Assembly (NCBI GenBank): GCA_037441525.1
Contig: JBBISA010000030.1
Coordinates: 1 to 50,981, forward strand
Length of the DNA: 50,981 bases
Reading direction: 5' to 3'
Source: SKVR01 sp037441525
GTDB lineage: Bacteria; Bacteroidota; Bacteroidia; Bacteroidales; UBA7960
The notes below the pieces were generated by a model. That model was not told the DNA's origin. It did no database searches and saw nothing but the letters and a program-made list of their open reading frames with translations. The position numbers and the translations under genes are program-made. Shown here piece by piece: positions 32,659 to 41,324 of the stretch. How positions within the stretch are numbered: the stretch's first letter is position 1; the number at the start of each line of letters is the position of its first letter.

Positions 32659-33149
32659 TCATTAGGAATGCAATGAACTAATGACTTAGCCGGGATTAAC
32701 CCCGCTTTAGAAAAACTTAATTTGTAAGCATTTCTGATTACAAATATTTAGTTTTTCTTTGGCGATTTGTCAAAATAGAAGTCACATAATCAATAACTTA
32801 AAACTTTAAATTTTTAATGACAGTCATTAGAAAAAACGGCTAAAGACAAATCTGGGTTTAACAGAACCCAAGCAAAACCACAATATTTTCGATTTAAATT
32901 ATTTACTCTTAGCAGACAAGATATAAATAAACAGACTATTAGTCCGAAATTCTGAAACAATAAACGAATTATTATGCTTTAATTATCCAAAAAATATCAA
33001 TAACTTTAATAAGCTTCATCAAATTGAATTTAAAATAGCTACAACTGGCACTGATTAAGGTATATAATCCGGGAACAAAAGAAATGACAATTACAAGGCA
33101 ACTCAATTTATACCCGGGCAATAAGTAAAGAAACACAAAGAGCTGATTT
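32659..33149. other. Gene-free region holding a truncated dispersed repeat
   Basis: About 490 AT-rich bases between the FN3-like remnant and the M15 peptidase gene. Apart from the repeat copy at 32815-32860 no gene or RNA is supported. Confidence 0.5.
32815..32860. repeat. Dispersed palindromic repeat, copy 2 (half element)
   Basis: Bases 32825-32860 are the reverse complement of 21439-21474 with a single mismatch in 36. Only a short piece of the other arm survives (TAATG at 32815-32819), so the long hairpin of copy 1 is lost. Confidence 0.75.
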
Positions 33150-33932
33150 ATGATAAGAGCATTAAAAGAAGGCCTTGAAGGCCCCGACGTAAAGAAATGG
33201 CAATTCTTTCTTGTAGGACAAGGGTTTACAGAAGTTATAGCCGACGGCAAATTTGGTACTAAAACCGTTGAAGCAACCCGGAAATTTCAGCTAAAGAACG
33301 GGATGAATCCTGACGGAGTAGCAGGCACTTTCACCCTGAGCAAAGCTGGAAGTATGGGTTTTGAAATAGTTAAGAACCCCGTTGATGGAAACCATGAAGG
33401 GATTCACTGGCCACCAAAGCCTGAATTTAAGTCCTTCTCGCAGAGTGAATACCGAAACCGCTTTGGTGATTTTTCATGGAAATGGAAGCCTGAACCCAAC
33501 CCAGGCAGGGAGATCATTGTTGATGCTGCATGGGAAAAGGAAAATATTGAAACCATCGATACCCCTCTGTTCAAAAACCTACCCCCCTGGAAATCAGGCA
33601 GCATGAGGGTACATAAAAAAGTAGCCCAACAATTTAGGCAATTGTTCGCCCAATGGGAAAATGCCGGACTTACCAACCTGATACTAAGTTATGATGGAGG
33701 ATACAACCCACGGATGATCAGGGGTTCGGAAAGCAACCTCAGCTCACATAGTTACGGTATTGCCTTCGATATAAATGCCCAGTTTAACGGGCTTGGAGTT
33801 ATTCCGCCTAAGGCTGGCGAAAAGGGATCGGTGCGCCCCCTGGTAGAAATTGCCCAAGGGAATGGGTTCTATTGGGGAGGCCATTTTTCACGTTTTGATG
33901 GGATGCATTTTGAAGTGGCCAGGATTGTATAA
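33150..33932 (+). CDS. M15-type D,D-/L,D-peptidase with peptidoglycan-binding domain (endolysin-like)
   Basis: A 260-residue peptidoglycan hydrolase. Residues 1-65 form a PG_binding_1 helical domain (GPDVKKWQFFLVGQGF, DGKFGTKTVEATRKFQLKNG). Residues about 150-258 form an M15/VanY-like zinc peptidase with HSYGIAFD (His200, Asp207) and FDGMHFEVARIV (His253) as metal ligands. There is no signal peptide, so it resembles a phage endolysin that needs a holin, or an exported protein using another route. No holin or other phage gene is nearby. It lies next to decayed sequence and the repeat copy, hinting at acquisition. Confidence 0.83.
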   Translation: MIRALKEGLEGPDVKKWQFFLVGQGFTEVIADGKFGTKTVEATRKFQLKNGMNPDGVAGTFTLSKAGSMGFEIVKNPVDGNHEGIHWPPKPEFKSFSQSEYRNRFGDFSWKWKPEPNPGREIIVDAAWEKENIETIDTPLFKNLPPWKSGSMRVHKKVAQQFRQLFAQWENAGLTNLILSYDGGYNPRMIRGSESNLSSHSYGIAFDINAQFNGLGVIPPKAGEKGSVRPLVEIAQGNGFYWGGHFSRFDGMHFEVARIV

Positions 33933-33976
33933 GGGCTGAATGTTTTAACAACCAGAATATAGCTTATTAATTAAAA

Positions 33977-34852
33977 TCAGTACAGGAAACTTTCCTGACC
34001 CAGAGAGATTTCAACCAGGCGCTTTAATCTGTCACCAATAAAGTCTTTGTATTTTATCTGCAGGAAATGTCCTTCACCCTTCATCATGTGGTATTCGACA
34101 AGGCGGGCGTTTACGAGCCTGTCGCGGGCAAAATCAACATTTTCAGGATAGATTAACCGGTCTTCAGTTCCCTGTATCATCACCACCGGAGAGATGATCC
34201 TTTCCCAATAGGGCAACATTTCGGCAAGGGCATCGTAATGGGCCAGTTTTTCATCGTTGGCAACCCGTATCATCCTGGGTACCAGCCATCGGAAAGGGGC
34301 AAGACGGATCAGATAGCTTATGTCGTAGATTTTTTCTTTTCCGGGGGCCAATGATGCGGAAACCAACACCATACCGTCAACCTTTTCGGGGTTGAGCATG
34401 GCCATTTTGGCCGCCACAGTGCCACCATAAGATGATCCTACAATATACAATGGTGACGGATACCCTTCCTTTTCCAGTATTTTCCATATTTTTTCAGCCT
34501 GTCTGCGCACCGATCTTTCTGAGCGACCCAAATCGGAAAATCCATACCCGGGCCTGTCAACAGCAATAATGTTTGCCCAGGTTGCCAGGGTTGAATCATT
34601 GTAATAAACATTATAAACACTCATACTGCTGGGCGACCCATGAAGAAACAGCAATGTGGGAAATGAATCGTTGCGGTGAATGGTCATATACCGGAGGTTT
34701 CTACCTTCATGTTGAACATATTCCATTCGTGCATCAGGAAACCGCTCCAGCATATATGCCGATGATTCGCGAAACGTGATGCAGGCAGTAAAAACACCCA
34801 GCAGTGTTATAGCTGCAAGGATTGTGATTAAAATAATTCTACGCATTCTCAA
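33977..34852 (-). CDS. Alpha/beta hydrolase, probable lipoprotein
   Basis: A 291-residue hydrolase with an N-terminal hydrophobic segment ending GVFTAC (possible lipobox, Cys24). The fold shows LLFLHGSPSSMSVY (oxyanion region), VDRPGYGFSDLG, the nucleophile elbow YIVGSSYGGTVAAKM, an acid in IQGTEDRLIYPE and a base in GEGHFLQ, a complete Ser-Asp-His triad. Substrate unknown. It is followed on the same strand, upstream in sequence order, by a second hydrolase about 270 bases away that is not closely similar. Confidence 0.83.
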   Translation of the reverse strand: MRMRRIILITILAAITLLGVFTACITFRESSAYMLERFPDARMEYVQHEGRNLRYMTIHRNDSFPTLLFLHGSPSSMSVYNVYYNDSTLATWANIIAVDRPGYGFSDLGRSERSVRRQAEKIWKILEKEGYPSPLYIVGSSYGGTVAAKMAMLNPEKVDGMVLVSASLAPGKEKIYDISYLIRLAPFRWLVPRMIRVANDEKLAHYDALAEMLPYWERIISPVVMIQGTEDRLIYPENVDFARDRLVNARLVEYHMMKGEGHFLQIKYKDFIGDRLKRLVEISLGQESFLY

Positions 34853-35060
34853 GTATTTTAGTGATGTAACATCACCAAAAACAAGATGTTTATAAACGAA
34901 TGGTATTTTAATCTTATCTAAGATATCCGAAAAATGTAATTTACTGGCGAGTCAGCAACCAAATGGTTATTTTTCGTCAATAAACGCATAAGAACATTCG
35001 ATTTAAATCTCAACAGCAAAAGAACCTAACATATTCAATCATAACGATTAAGAATCGAAA

Positions 35061-35083
35061 CAGGCGATAAAACCTATCGCCTG
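35061..35083 (-). terminator. Hairpin terminator of the second alpha/beta hydrolase gene
   Basis: A perfect 9-bp stem (CAGGCGATA at 35061-35069 with TATCGCCTG at 35075-35083) around a 5-base loop, about 38 bases past the stop of the minus-strand hydrolase. On that strand it is followed by TTTCGATTCTT, a weak T tract. Confidence 0.6.
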
Positions 35084-35120
35084 CTAATTAAATTTGGGCC
35101 CTGAAAAACTAAAATTGAAT

Positions 35121-36002
35121 TTATTTAATATCAGCATCTCCAAGAAACGTATCCACCGCCTTAAAAAACCACTCAGGCTCATCATAAAAAATAAAATGCA
35201 AAGCCGTTTCTGCCATTTTAACCTTTACCAAATCGCTATTGTTTTCAAATTGGGCTTTAAAACCAGCCTTTGCCGATTCCATTGTAGTACCAAAATCGCG
35301 ATAACCATACCATGACCCCAAAACCAATACTGGTGACTCTAAATATGCCATCAACGATCGGATATCAGTAGTGTACATTTCACCCATGGCTTTAGCTATC
35401 ACTGCACCGTTACTTTTCATAGCCATGTCAACAACCATTGGCCTTTTGGCTTCATTGCCTATCATGGAAGCTATCATCATTTCCTGAGTGGCTCTGGCGG
35501 TTTCATAATCCTGACCAGTCATATTCTGCTGCATCATTTCTAAAAGGGGTGCAGCGGTTTCCGGTGTAATACCGGGCATTACTAAGGTAGGGAAATAGGG
35601 TACTCCATCCACACTTACGATTTTTCCGAATAATTCGGGACGGGTAACAGCTGCCCAGAGCGACAAAAACCCTCCCATGCTGTGACCAATCAATATGGGT
35701 TTATTAAGGCTTCTGGATACCACGTAATCAATCAATTCGTCGCGAACTGCCCGCAAAATGTGTTGCGATTCAATGGTATTATTGTTTCCAAAACCTGCAA
35801 TGGTTACCAAATGTAATTCGTACCTGTTGCTGTAATAGCTGGCTACATCGTCCCATACCTGGGCCGAACATGCCATCCCGTGTATTAGAATAGCAGGTTG
35901 ACCACTTCCTCTTACCTCGGTCGAAATGATTCTATTGCCTCTACTGGCAAAAGTAAGGCCCAATATTAATGAGATTCCGAATACTAAAACTTGTTTTATC
36001 AT
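35121..36002 (-). CDS. Alpha/beta hydrolase, secreted
   Basis: A 293-residue exported hydrolase with a signal peptide (about 1-19). Motifs are AILIHGMACSAQVW (oxyanion region), nucleophile elbow ILIGHSMGGFLSLWAA, a late strand SPVLVLGSWYGYRDFG where the acid is less clear, and a C-terminal ALHFIFYDEPEWFF holding the His. An inserted lid (about 135-215, TPETAAPLLEMMQQNMTGQDY) is helical. A serine esterase or lipase-like activity is expected; the substrate is unknown. Confidence 0.82.
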   Translation of the reverse strand: MIKQVLVFGISLILGLTFASRGNRIISTEVRGSGQPAILIHGMACSAQVWDDVASYYSNRYELHLVTIAGFGNNNTIESQHILRAVRDELIDYVVSRSLNKPILIGHSMGGFLSLWAAVTRPELFGKIVSVDGVPYFPTLVMPGITPETAAPLLEMMQQNMTGQDYETARATQEMMIASMIGNEAKRPMVVDMAMKSNGAVIAKAMGEMYTTDIRSLMAYLESPVLVLGSWYGYRDFGTTMESAKAGFKAQFENNSDLVKVKMAETALHFIFYDEPEWFFKAVDTFLGDADIK

Positions 36003-36048
36003 AATACTTAATTTTCTAAGGTTTGTACTTTATGTAAAAGTTCTATAA

Positions 36049-36309
36049 TTAATTCTTCAGCAAAGAAAAAAACTGTAAACCAGGAGAAAAAATCTTGTTG
36101 ACATTTGGCACCAAAACACTGATACACTGCAAATATCTTATGAGATCACCATCAAAAACATCTTCTGATATCACTGACTCGCAGATTATCCTTATTTTGA
36201 AACTGTTGACCAGCCAAATATTACCTTTGGTCAATGAGTAATTCAAGGGGAATGTATTTAATGTACTTTTGGCGTCATCAAACGAAAATCCCTTTTTAGC
36301 GGGACTCAC
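36049..36309 (-). CDS. Possible gene or gene remnant, unrecognised
   Basis: An 86-residue frame from a GTG. Its protein (KKGFSFDDAKSTLNTFPLNY, then ISEDVFDGDLIRYLQCISVLV) has a reasonable residue mix and no competing frame on the other strand. It has no ATG start, and the frame closes a few codons upstream. It may be the 3' end of a decayed gene between the hydrolase and the LytS genes. Weak call. Confidence 0.3.
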   Translation of the reverse strand: MSPAKKGFSFDDAKSTLNTFPLNYSLTKGNIWLVNSFKIRIICESVISEDVFDGDLIRYLQCISVLVPNVNKIFSPGLQFFSLLKN

Positions 36310-36417
36310 ATTAATGTGCCGAGTTTATAAGCTTAGCGAAGCTAGAATAGCAATCATGAAGTTCTCCTGTAATGAAGGGACAAACTATGCGGCCTATTCA
36401 AACTAAATCAAATACGA

Positions 36418-37452
36418 ATGAAAAACATTATCAATCTGTTACAGAAATATAAAATCCACCATCTGCTATTCTGGCTCATATATTATGTGGGTTGGGTGCA
36501 GGTTTACAAAGGTTTTTATTCACAACTGAGCGACTTGTTGATGGTTACCCTAATTTTTACCCTTTCACATGGATCGATGTATTACACAATACAATATGTG
36601 TCCATCCCACGATTACTGAAAAGGAAAAAAATTAAAGCTTTTATAATTGTATTGCTTGCGCAATTAGTGGTTACCACAGCATTAATGTATATAACCCTTT
36701 CATTTATTGTTGGCCGGTATATCGGGGCAATGATCAATGCCGAGAAGCTTCAGTTTATGTTGACACTGGCATTTTCGAATATTTTTATTACAGCATTGCT
36801 AATCAGCATAAAAGCTTTTCTAGACTATCTGCGAAACCAGAAGATTGAAGAAAAAAAAGAGAGGGAGCGCCTTGAAGCTGAGTTACAATACCTCAAAGCA
36901 CAAGTGAATCCACATTTTCTGTTCAATACCATCAACAGCGTTTATGTGCTTATCAATCAAGATCCTGACAAAGCATCTGAAACGCTCATTAAACTAAGTG
37001 ATCTTTTAAGGGCACAACTTTACGATTTTGGAAAAGAAAAAATCTCCATTGATGAAGAAATAAACTACCTGAAAAATTATATTGAGCTTGAGCGTATGCG
37101 TCGGGGTGAAAAACAGCAGTTCGGGTTTGAAGTAAGCCCTGAAGTAAAGTGCTTCAGAATTGCTCCTCTTATGTTAATGCCTTTTCTGGAAAACTGTTTC
37201 AAGCATGCTATGCCCGATGCATCAGGGAAAACTACTATTCTAATTACTCTTCAAATGGAAGGGGAAAGACTCAATGCCCGATTCTTCAACACAAAGGATG
37301 CTGAACCAAATCGCTATATCCATCTGCCGGGAGGCATCGGGCTGAAAAACATTCGTCGACGTCTTCTTTTGTTATATCCTAACGCCCATAAGCTTCAAAT
37401 AAATGACCTTACAGATAGTTTTGAAGTAATTTTAACACTCAAAATAAAATGA
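36418..37452 (+). CDS. LytS-type sensor histidine kinase
   Basis: A 344-residue membrane sensor. Four membrane spans occupy about residues 14-140, followed by a short coiled segment (NQKIEEKKERERLEAELQYL). Then comes the phospho-acceptor block LKAQVNPHFLFNTINSV (His166) and an ATPase end with MPFLENCFKHA (N box) and PGGIGLKNIRRRL (G box). Its stop overlaps the start of the LytTR regulator by 4 bases, so the two are a translationally coupled two-component pair. The input signal is unknown. Confidence 0.92.
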   Translation: MKNIINLLQKYKIHHLLFWLIYYVGWVQVYKGFYSQLSDLLMVTLIFTLSHGSMYYTIQYVSIPRLLKRKKIKAFIIVLLAQLVVTTALMYITLSFIVGRYIGAMINAEKLQFMLTLAFSNIFITALLISIKAFLDYLRNQKIEEKKERERLEAELQYLKAQVNPHFLFNTINSVYVLINQDPDKASETLIKLSDLLRAQLYDFGKEKISIDEEINYLKNYIELERMRRGEKQQFGFEVSPEVKCFRIAPLMLMPFLENCFKHAMPDASGKTTILITLQMEGERLNARFFNTKDAEPNRYIHLPGGIGLKNIRRRLLLLYPNAHKLQINDLTDSFEVILTLKIK

Positions 37453-38165
37453 CCGTCAAAATTAAAGCCATCATCGTTGAAGATGAACCCATAGCACGCA
37501 GCGGGCTCGAAAGCTATGTAAAAGATGTTGATTTTATTGAAATCTGTGCTCTGTGCGAAAATGCTGTGGAAGCCAATAACGCCATCAACCTGCACCCACC
37601 CGATCTGATGTTTCTCGACATTCAGATGCCGCGCCTCACAGGTATCGATTTCTTAAAGTCGCTCTACCACCCGCCCATGGTTATTTTCACTACTGCCTAC
37701 CCAAACTATGCCTTGCAAGGCTTCGAACTCGATGTGGTTGACTATCTTGTAAAACCCTATCCCTTCGATCGGTTTCTGAAAGCAGTAAACAAAGCACGCG
37801 ACCTTTATTTGCTCAGAAAAGAGAAAACATCCGTACCTGCCAAGTCGCCTGATTACTTTTTTGTGAAAGCCGACAACAAGTATGAAAGAGTGATTTTCAA
37901 TGAGATAATATTTGTAGAAGCTATGGAAAATTACGTTGTAATCTATACCGAAACGCAGAGAATAATAACTATGATGACCATGATTGCGATGGAAGAATCA
38001 TTGCCAGGCGAAAGGTTTATTCGATGCCACAAAAGCTTTATAGTAAATATAAACCAGATAAGGGCAGTGGAAGGTAACGAACTGAATGTAGGTAATCAAA
38101 AAATACCCGTTTCGCGACAAAAAAAACAGGAGATTGTAGAAAGGGTGATCTACAACAGAAAGTAA
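37449..38165 (+). CDS. LytTR-family response regulator
   Basis: A 238-residue regulator. The receiver domain covers about 4-122 with IKAIIVEDEPIARSGLE, phosphorylation site PDLMFLDIQMPRLTG (Asp57) and VDYLVKPYPFDRFLKAV. The LytTR DNA-binding domain covers about 138-236 (DYFFVKADNKYERVIFNEIIFVEAMENYVVIYT, RFIRCHKSFIVNINQIRAVEGNEL). It is coupled to the upstream LytS kinase by a 4-base overlap. LytTR regulators bind paired direct repeats; target sites were not identified here. Confidence 0.95.
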   Translation: MTVKIKAIIVEDEPIARSGLESYVKDVDFIEICALCENAVEANNAINLHPPDLMFLDIQMPRLTGIDFLKSLYHPPMVIFTTAYPNYALQGFELDVVDYLVKPYPFDRFLKAVNKARDLYLLRKEKTSVPAKSPDYFFVKADNKYERVIFNEIIFVEAMENYVVIYTETQRIITMMTMIAMEESLPGERFIRCHKSFIVNINQIRAVEGNELNVGNQKIPVSRQKKQEIVERVIYNRK

Positions 38166-38286
38166 CAGTTAAAAAGTTATTAACAATCAACGAAGTAATA
38201 GTAGCTTTTTTCAGGTGTTTACACAATAATTAACCAAGCCACACTATCTTTAATCCCGGGTTTTTACATTTACACAACCCGGAAAT

Positions 38287-41175
38287 ATGGAAAGAACAAA
38301 CATCCTAATCCCCACACAGAAATTAAGGGAGGAAATCGCCAATACCACTTTGGTAGTTGCCACGATTTTTGGCACACTTGTTTATTTCTCAACTGCAACA
38401 ATACGATTTTTTTCAACCGGCTTTAATCCTTCTCAGATTTTCGAAACGGCAACAATCCTGGCAATATGGATTGCCACCGCAAAAAGAAAAAAAATACTCA
38501 TAACCATTAAAGCCTGGATTATAATTTTTTTGCTTTTATTCTTGTCAATAAGCGATGTATTGGTTTATGGCTTGCTGGCATCAGCAAAGATTTACCTCGT
38601 ACTTATTCCCATATTTACCATACTTTTTTTCTCCTTCCGTAAGGGTGTATTTTTTTTCCTTGTTTCTATTACTCTTTACATTGTAATCGGGTACTTGCAT
38701 ACCAAAGGTTATCTTCTGATACCAGAAACCTATGCCCCGGAGAAAACCGTACTGAGAATGTATTCTTGGGTTGTAAATGCCATCCACATGGGCTTGGTTG
38801 CATTAATTATGTTTTACATCATTTACAGATTTATTGAAACTTTCACAAATCTTATCTCGGGGCTTGATGACCGAAACACACAACTGGAGCAGCAGGAGCG
38901 CAATTACCGTGAAATTTTCAATTCAACCAACGAAGCAATATTTATACATGATGCCACCGATGGGAAGATTATTGATTTCAACAATGCTGTTTTGAACCTT
39001 TATGGATATAAAAGCCGCAGTGAGATAAAAGACCTGAAAGTGGAAGATATTTCAGCCATTGGAATTATCTCATTGCCCGGCACTCTCAAAGACTTAATAA
39101 AGAAAGCTGTAATAGAAGGACCACAGGTATTTGAATGGATTTCAAGAAAAAAGAATCGTGAAATCTTTCACTCAGAAGTATCACTAAAAAAAGCTTTCAT
39201 TGATGGTAAGGAGAGGGTTCTGGCGGTGGTTCGCAATATTGATGAGAGAAAGAGAGCAGAAAAAGAGATCATTAAAGCAAGAGAAACAGCTGAAATAATA
39301 AACGCAAAGCTGACATCTGTTTTGGAAAATACCACTGAAAAAATATGGGCAATAGATACTAACTACAACATTATCTATACAAACAAAGTATTTCAGGATG
39401 AATATTTTTCCAATTTTGGTGTATTGCTCAACCCTGGCGTAAATGCTCTGGATTCACTTCCAGAAATTCTTAGACCCTTATGGAAAAGCCGTTTTGATTA
39501 CATTCTTGAGGGAAAAAACATGACCTTTGAAGACAACCTGCCAACTGCCACAGGTCGTGTTTTTGTGCAGGTAAATATGCATCCCATTATATCGGAAGGC
39601 AAAATTATTGGAGTATCCTGCTTTGGAAGAAATATTACAGAACAAAAACTTGCCGAAGAAGCAATAAGACAGAGCGAGGAAAAATTCAGGATCATTTTTG
39701 AAAAATCTCCATTGGGCATTTTGAAATTCGATAAAAACGGGATAATTAATGATTGTAATCATACGTGGGTAGAAATAATCGGATCATCAAAGGAAAAAAT
39801 ATTGGGCGTAAACCTGTTAACACATCCGGATGAGCGTTTTCGTCAGTGTGTAATCGATGTGCTGGATGGCCAAAATCCTTATTTCGAAGGAGATTATCAA
39901 AGCATTACAGCGAACAAAACAACCCCAGTTAGGTTCTTTTTTGCCCCGGATATAAGCCGGGATGGAACACCCGAGGGCGGTATTTGTATTGCAGAAGACC
40001 GCACTCAAAACCAACAGAAAGAGTTATACAAAAAACAGGTTGAGGTAGCACGTGAATCGGTAAAATTCAAACAAAACTTCCTGGCCAACATGAGCCACGA
40101 AATCAGAACTCCACTTACAGGGGTTCTGGGCATGTTAGAGATATTGGAAAAAACTCAACTTTCCAAAATACAGCAGGAGTACATAAACACCCTAAAGCTT
40201 TCGGGCGAAAATCTGAAGGAAATCATCAACCAGGTACTGGATTATTCGAAAATTGAAGCAGGAAAGGTAATACTGAAACCTTCACCCTTTGAATTTAAAT
40301 CACTTATTAACGGAGCTGAAATACTTTACCAGAACATTGCCCGTCCGGGGGTAAAATTCTGTTCACATATCGATGAAAAGATACCTCAAACTATTATCGG
40401 TGACTGGAGCCGGTTGTCGCAAATTATAAACAACCTGGTTTCCAATGCTTTGAAATTCACTGAAAAAGGGTCGGTTGTTATCAATGTAAAACAGATTTCA
40501 TGCAATGAAACCGACGGCACTATTATAATCAAAGTTGATGTTAAAGATACCGGTATAGGAATCCCCGATGGGTTAAAAGAAAATCTGTTTACCCCCTTTG
40601 GCCAGATAGATGATAACGACAAACGATATAAGGAAGGAACCGGATTAGGACTAACTATTTGTAAGGAACTCGTAACCCTTCATGGCGGAGAAATTGGTGT
40701 GGTAAGCGAATATAAGAAAGGAAGCACTTTTTGGTTTACCTTTGCAGCAAAAATGGTGACAGAAGAACATTTAGCTAAAAAAACATCAACTCAAACACCA
40801 AGAAATGAAAGCCTTAAACTAAAAATTCTTTATGCTGAAGACAAGAAAATTAACCAAGCTGTGGTGAATATCTTGCTATCCTCCTTAGGACATACAGTTA
40901 CCCTGGCCAATAACGGTAGAGAAGCCTTGGAAATATACAATCCCGGCAAATTCGATCTAATTCTGATGGATATTCAAATGCCGGAAATGGATGGAATTAC
41001 CGCAACCCAATATTTGAAAAAGAGATTTGCTGACCTGCCACCTATCATCGGTTTGAGCGCCAACGCATTTGAAGGCGACAGAGAAAAATACATGGCACAG
41101 GGAATGGACGACTATCTTACAAAACCTGTTAAAACTGATGATTTTAAAGCACTTATGGCCAGGTTATTTCCATAA
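38287..41175 (+). CDS. Hybrid sensor histidine kinase with PAS domains and receiver
   Basis: A 962-residue membrane kinase. Order: an N-terminal membrane domain of about six spans (20-195), PAS 1 (about 210-320, YREIFNSTNEAIFIHDATDG), PAS 2 (about 345-460), PAS 3 (about 463-580, KFRIIFEKSPLGILKFDKNG), HisKA with FLANMSHEIRTPLTGVLGML (phospho-acceptor His604), HATPase_c (NNLVSNALKFTEKG, DTGIGIPDG, GTGLGLTICKELV), then a receiver domain (about 822-960) with Asp895 in LILMDIQMPEMDG. In the receiver the usual ED-N start reads AEDKKINQ. No Hpt or output domain is in the protein or beside it, so the final target is unknown. The secreted GH81 gene follows 110 bases later. Confidence 0.93.
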   Translation: MERTNILIPTQKLREEIANTTLVVATIFGTLVYFSTATIRFFSTGFNPSQIFETATILAIWIATAKRKKILITIKAWIIIFLLLFLSISDVLVYGLLASAKIYLVLIPIFTILFFSFRKGVFFFLVSITLYIVIGYLHTKGYLLIPETYAPEKTVLRMYSWVVNAIHMGLVALIMFYIIYRFIETFTNLISGLDDRNTQLEQQERNYREIFNSTNEAIFIHDATDGKIIDFNNAVLNLYGYKSRSEIKDLKVEDISAIGIISLPGTLKDLIKKAVIEGPQVFEWISRKKNREIFHSEVSLKKAFIDGKERVLAVVRNIDERKRAEKEIIKARETAEIINAKLTSVLENTTEKIWAIDTNYNIIYTNKVFQDEYFSNFGVLLNPGVNALDSLPEILRPLWKSRFDYILEGKNMTFEDNLPTATGRVFVQVNMHPIISEGKIIGVSCFGRNITEQKLAEEAIRQSEEKFRIIFEKSPLGILKFDKNGIINDCNHTWVEIIGSSKEKILGVNLLTHPDERFRQCVIDVLDGQNPYFEGDYQSITANKTTPVRFFFAPDISRDGTPEGGICIAEDRTQNQQKELYKKQVEVARESVKFKQNFLANMSHEIRTPLTGVLGMLEILEKTQLSKIQQEYINTLKLSGENLKEIINQVLDYSKIEAGKVILKPSPFEFKSLINGAEILYQNIARPGVKFCSHIDEKIPQTIIGDWSRLSQIINNLVSNALKFTEKGSVVINVKQISCNETDGTIIIKVDVKDTGIGIPDGLKENLFTPFGQIDDNDKRYKEGTGLGLTICKELVTLHGGEIGVVSEYKKGSTFWFTFAAKMVTEEHLAKKTSTQTPRNESLKLKILYAEDKKINQAVVNILLSSLGHTVTLANNGREALEIYNPGKFDLILMDIQMPEMDGITATQYLKKRFADLPPIIGLSANAFEGDREKYMAQGMDDYLTKPVKTDDFKALMARLFP

Positions 41176-41324
41176 TTATTGTCGTTCCATTGGTTTTGTT
41201 GGATGCATGCTCCGAACCAAATAAAAAGGGCATTACCATTTTATTATTAGGATTATGGGGTAATTAAGAGTACATTTATTCAATTATGAATCTGATATCA
41301 TTAGCCCTACCTAAAAATAATCCT

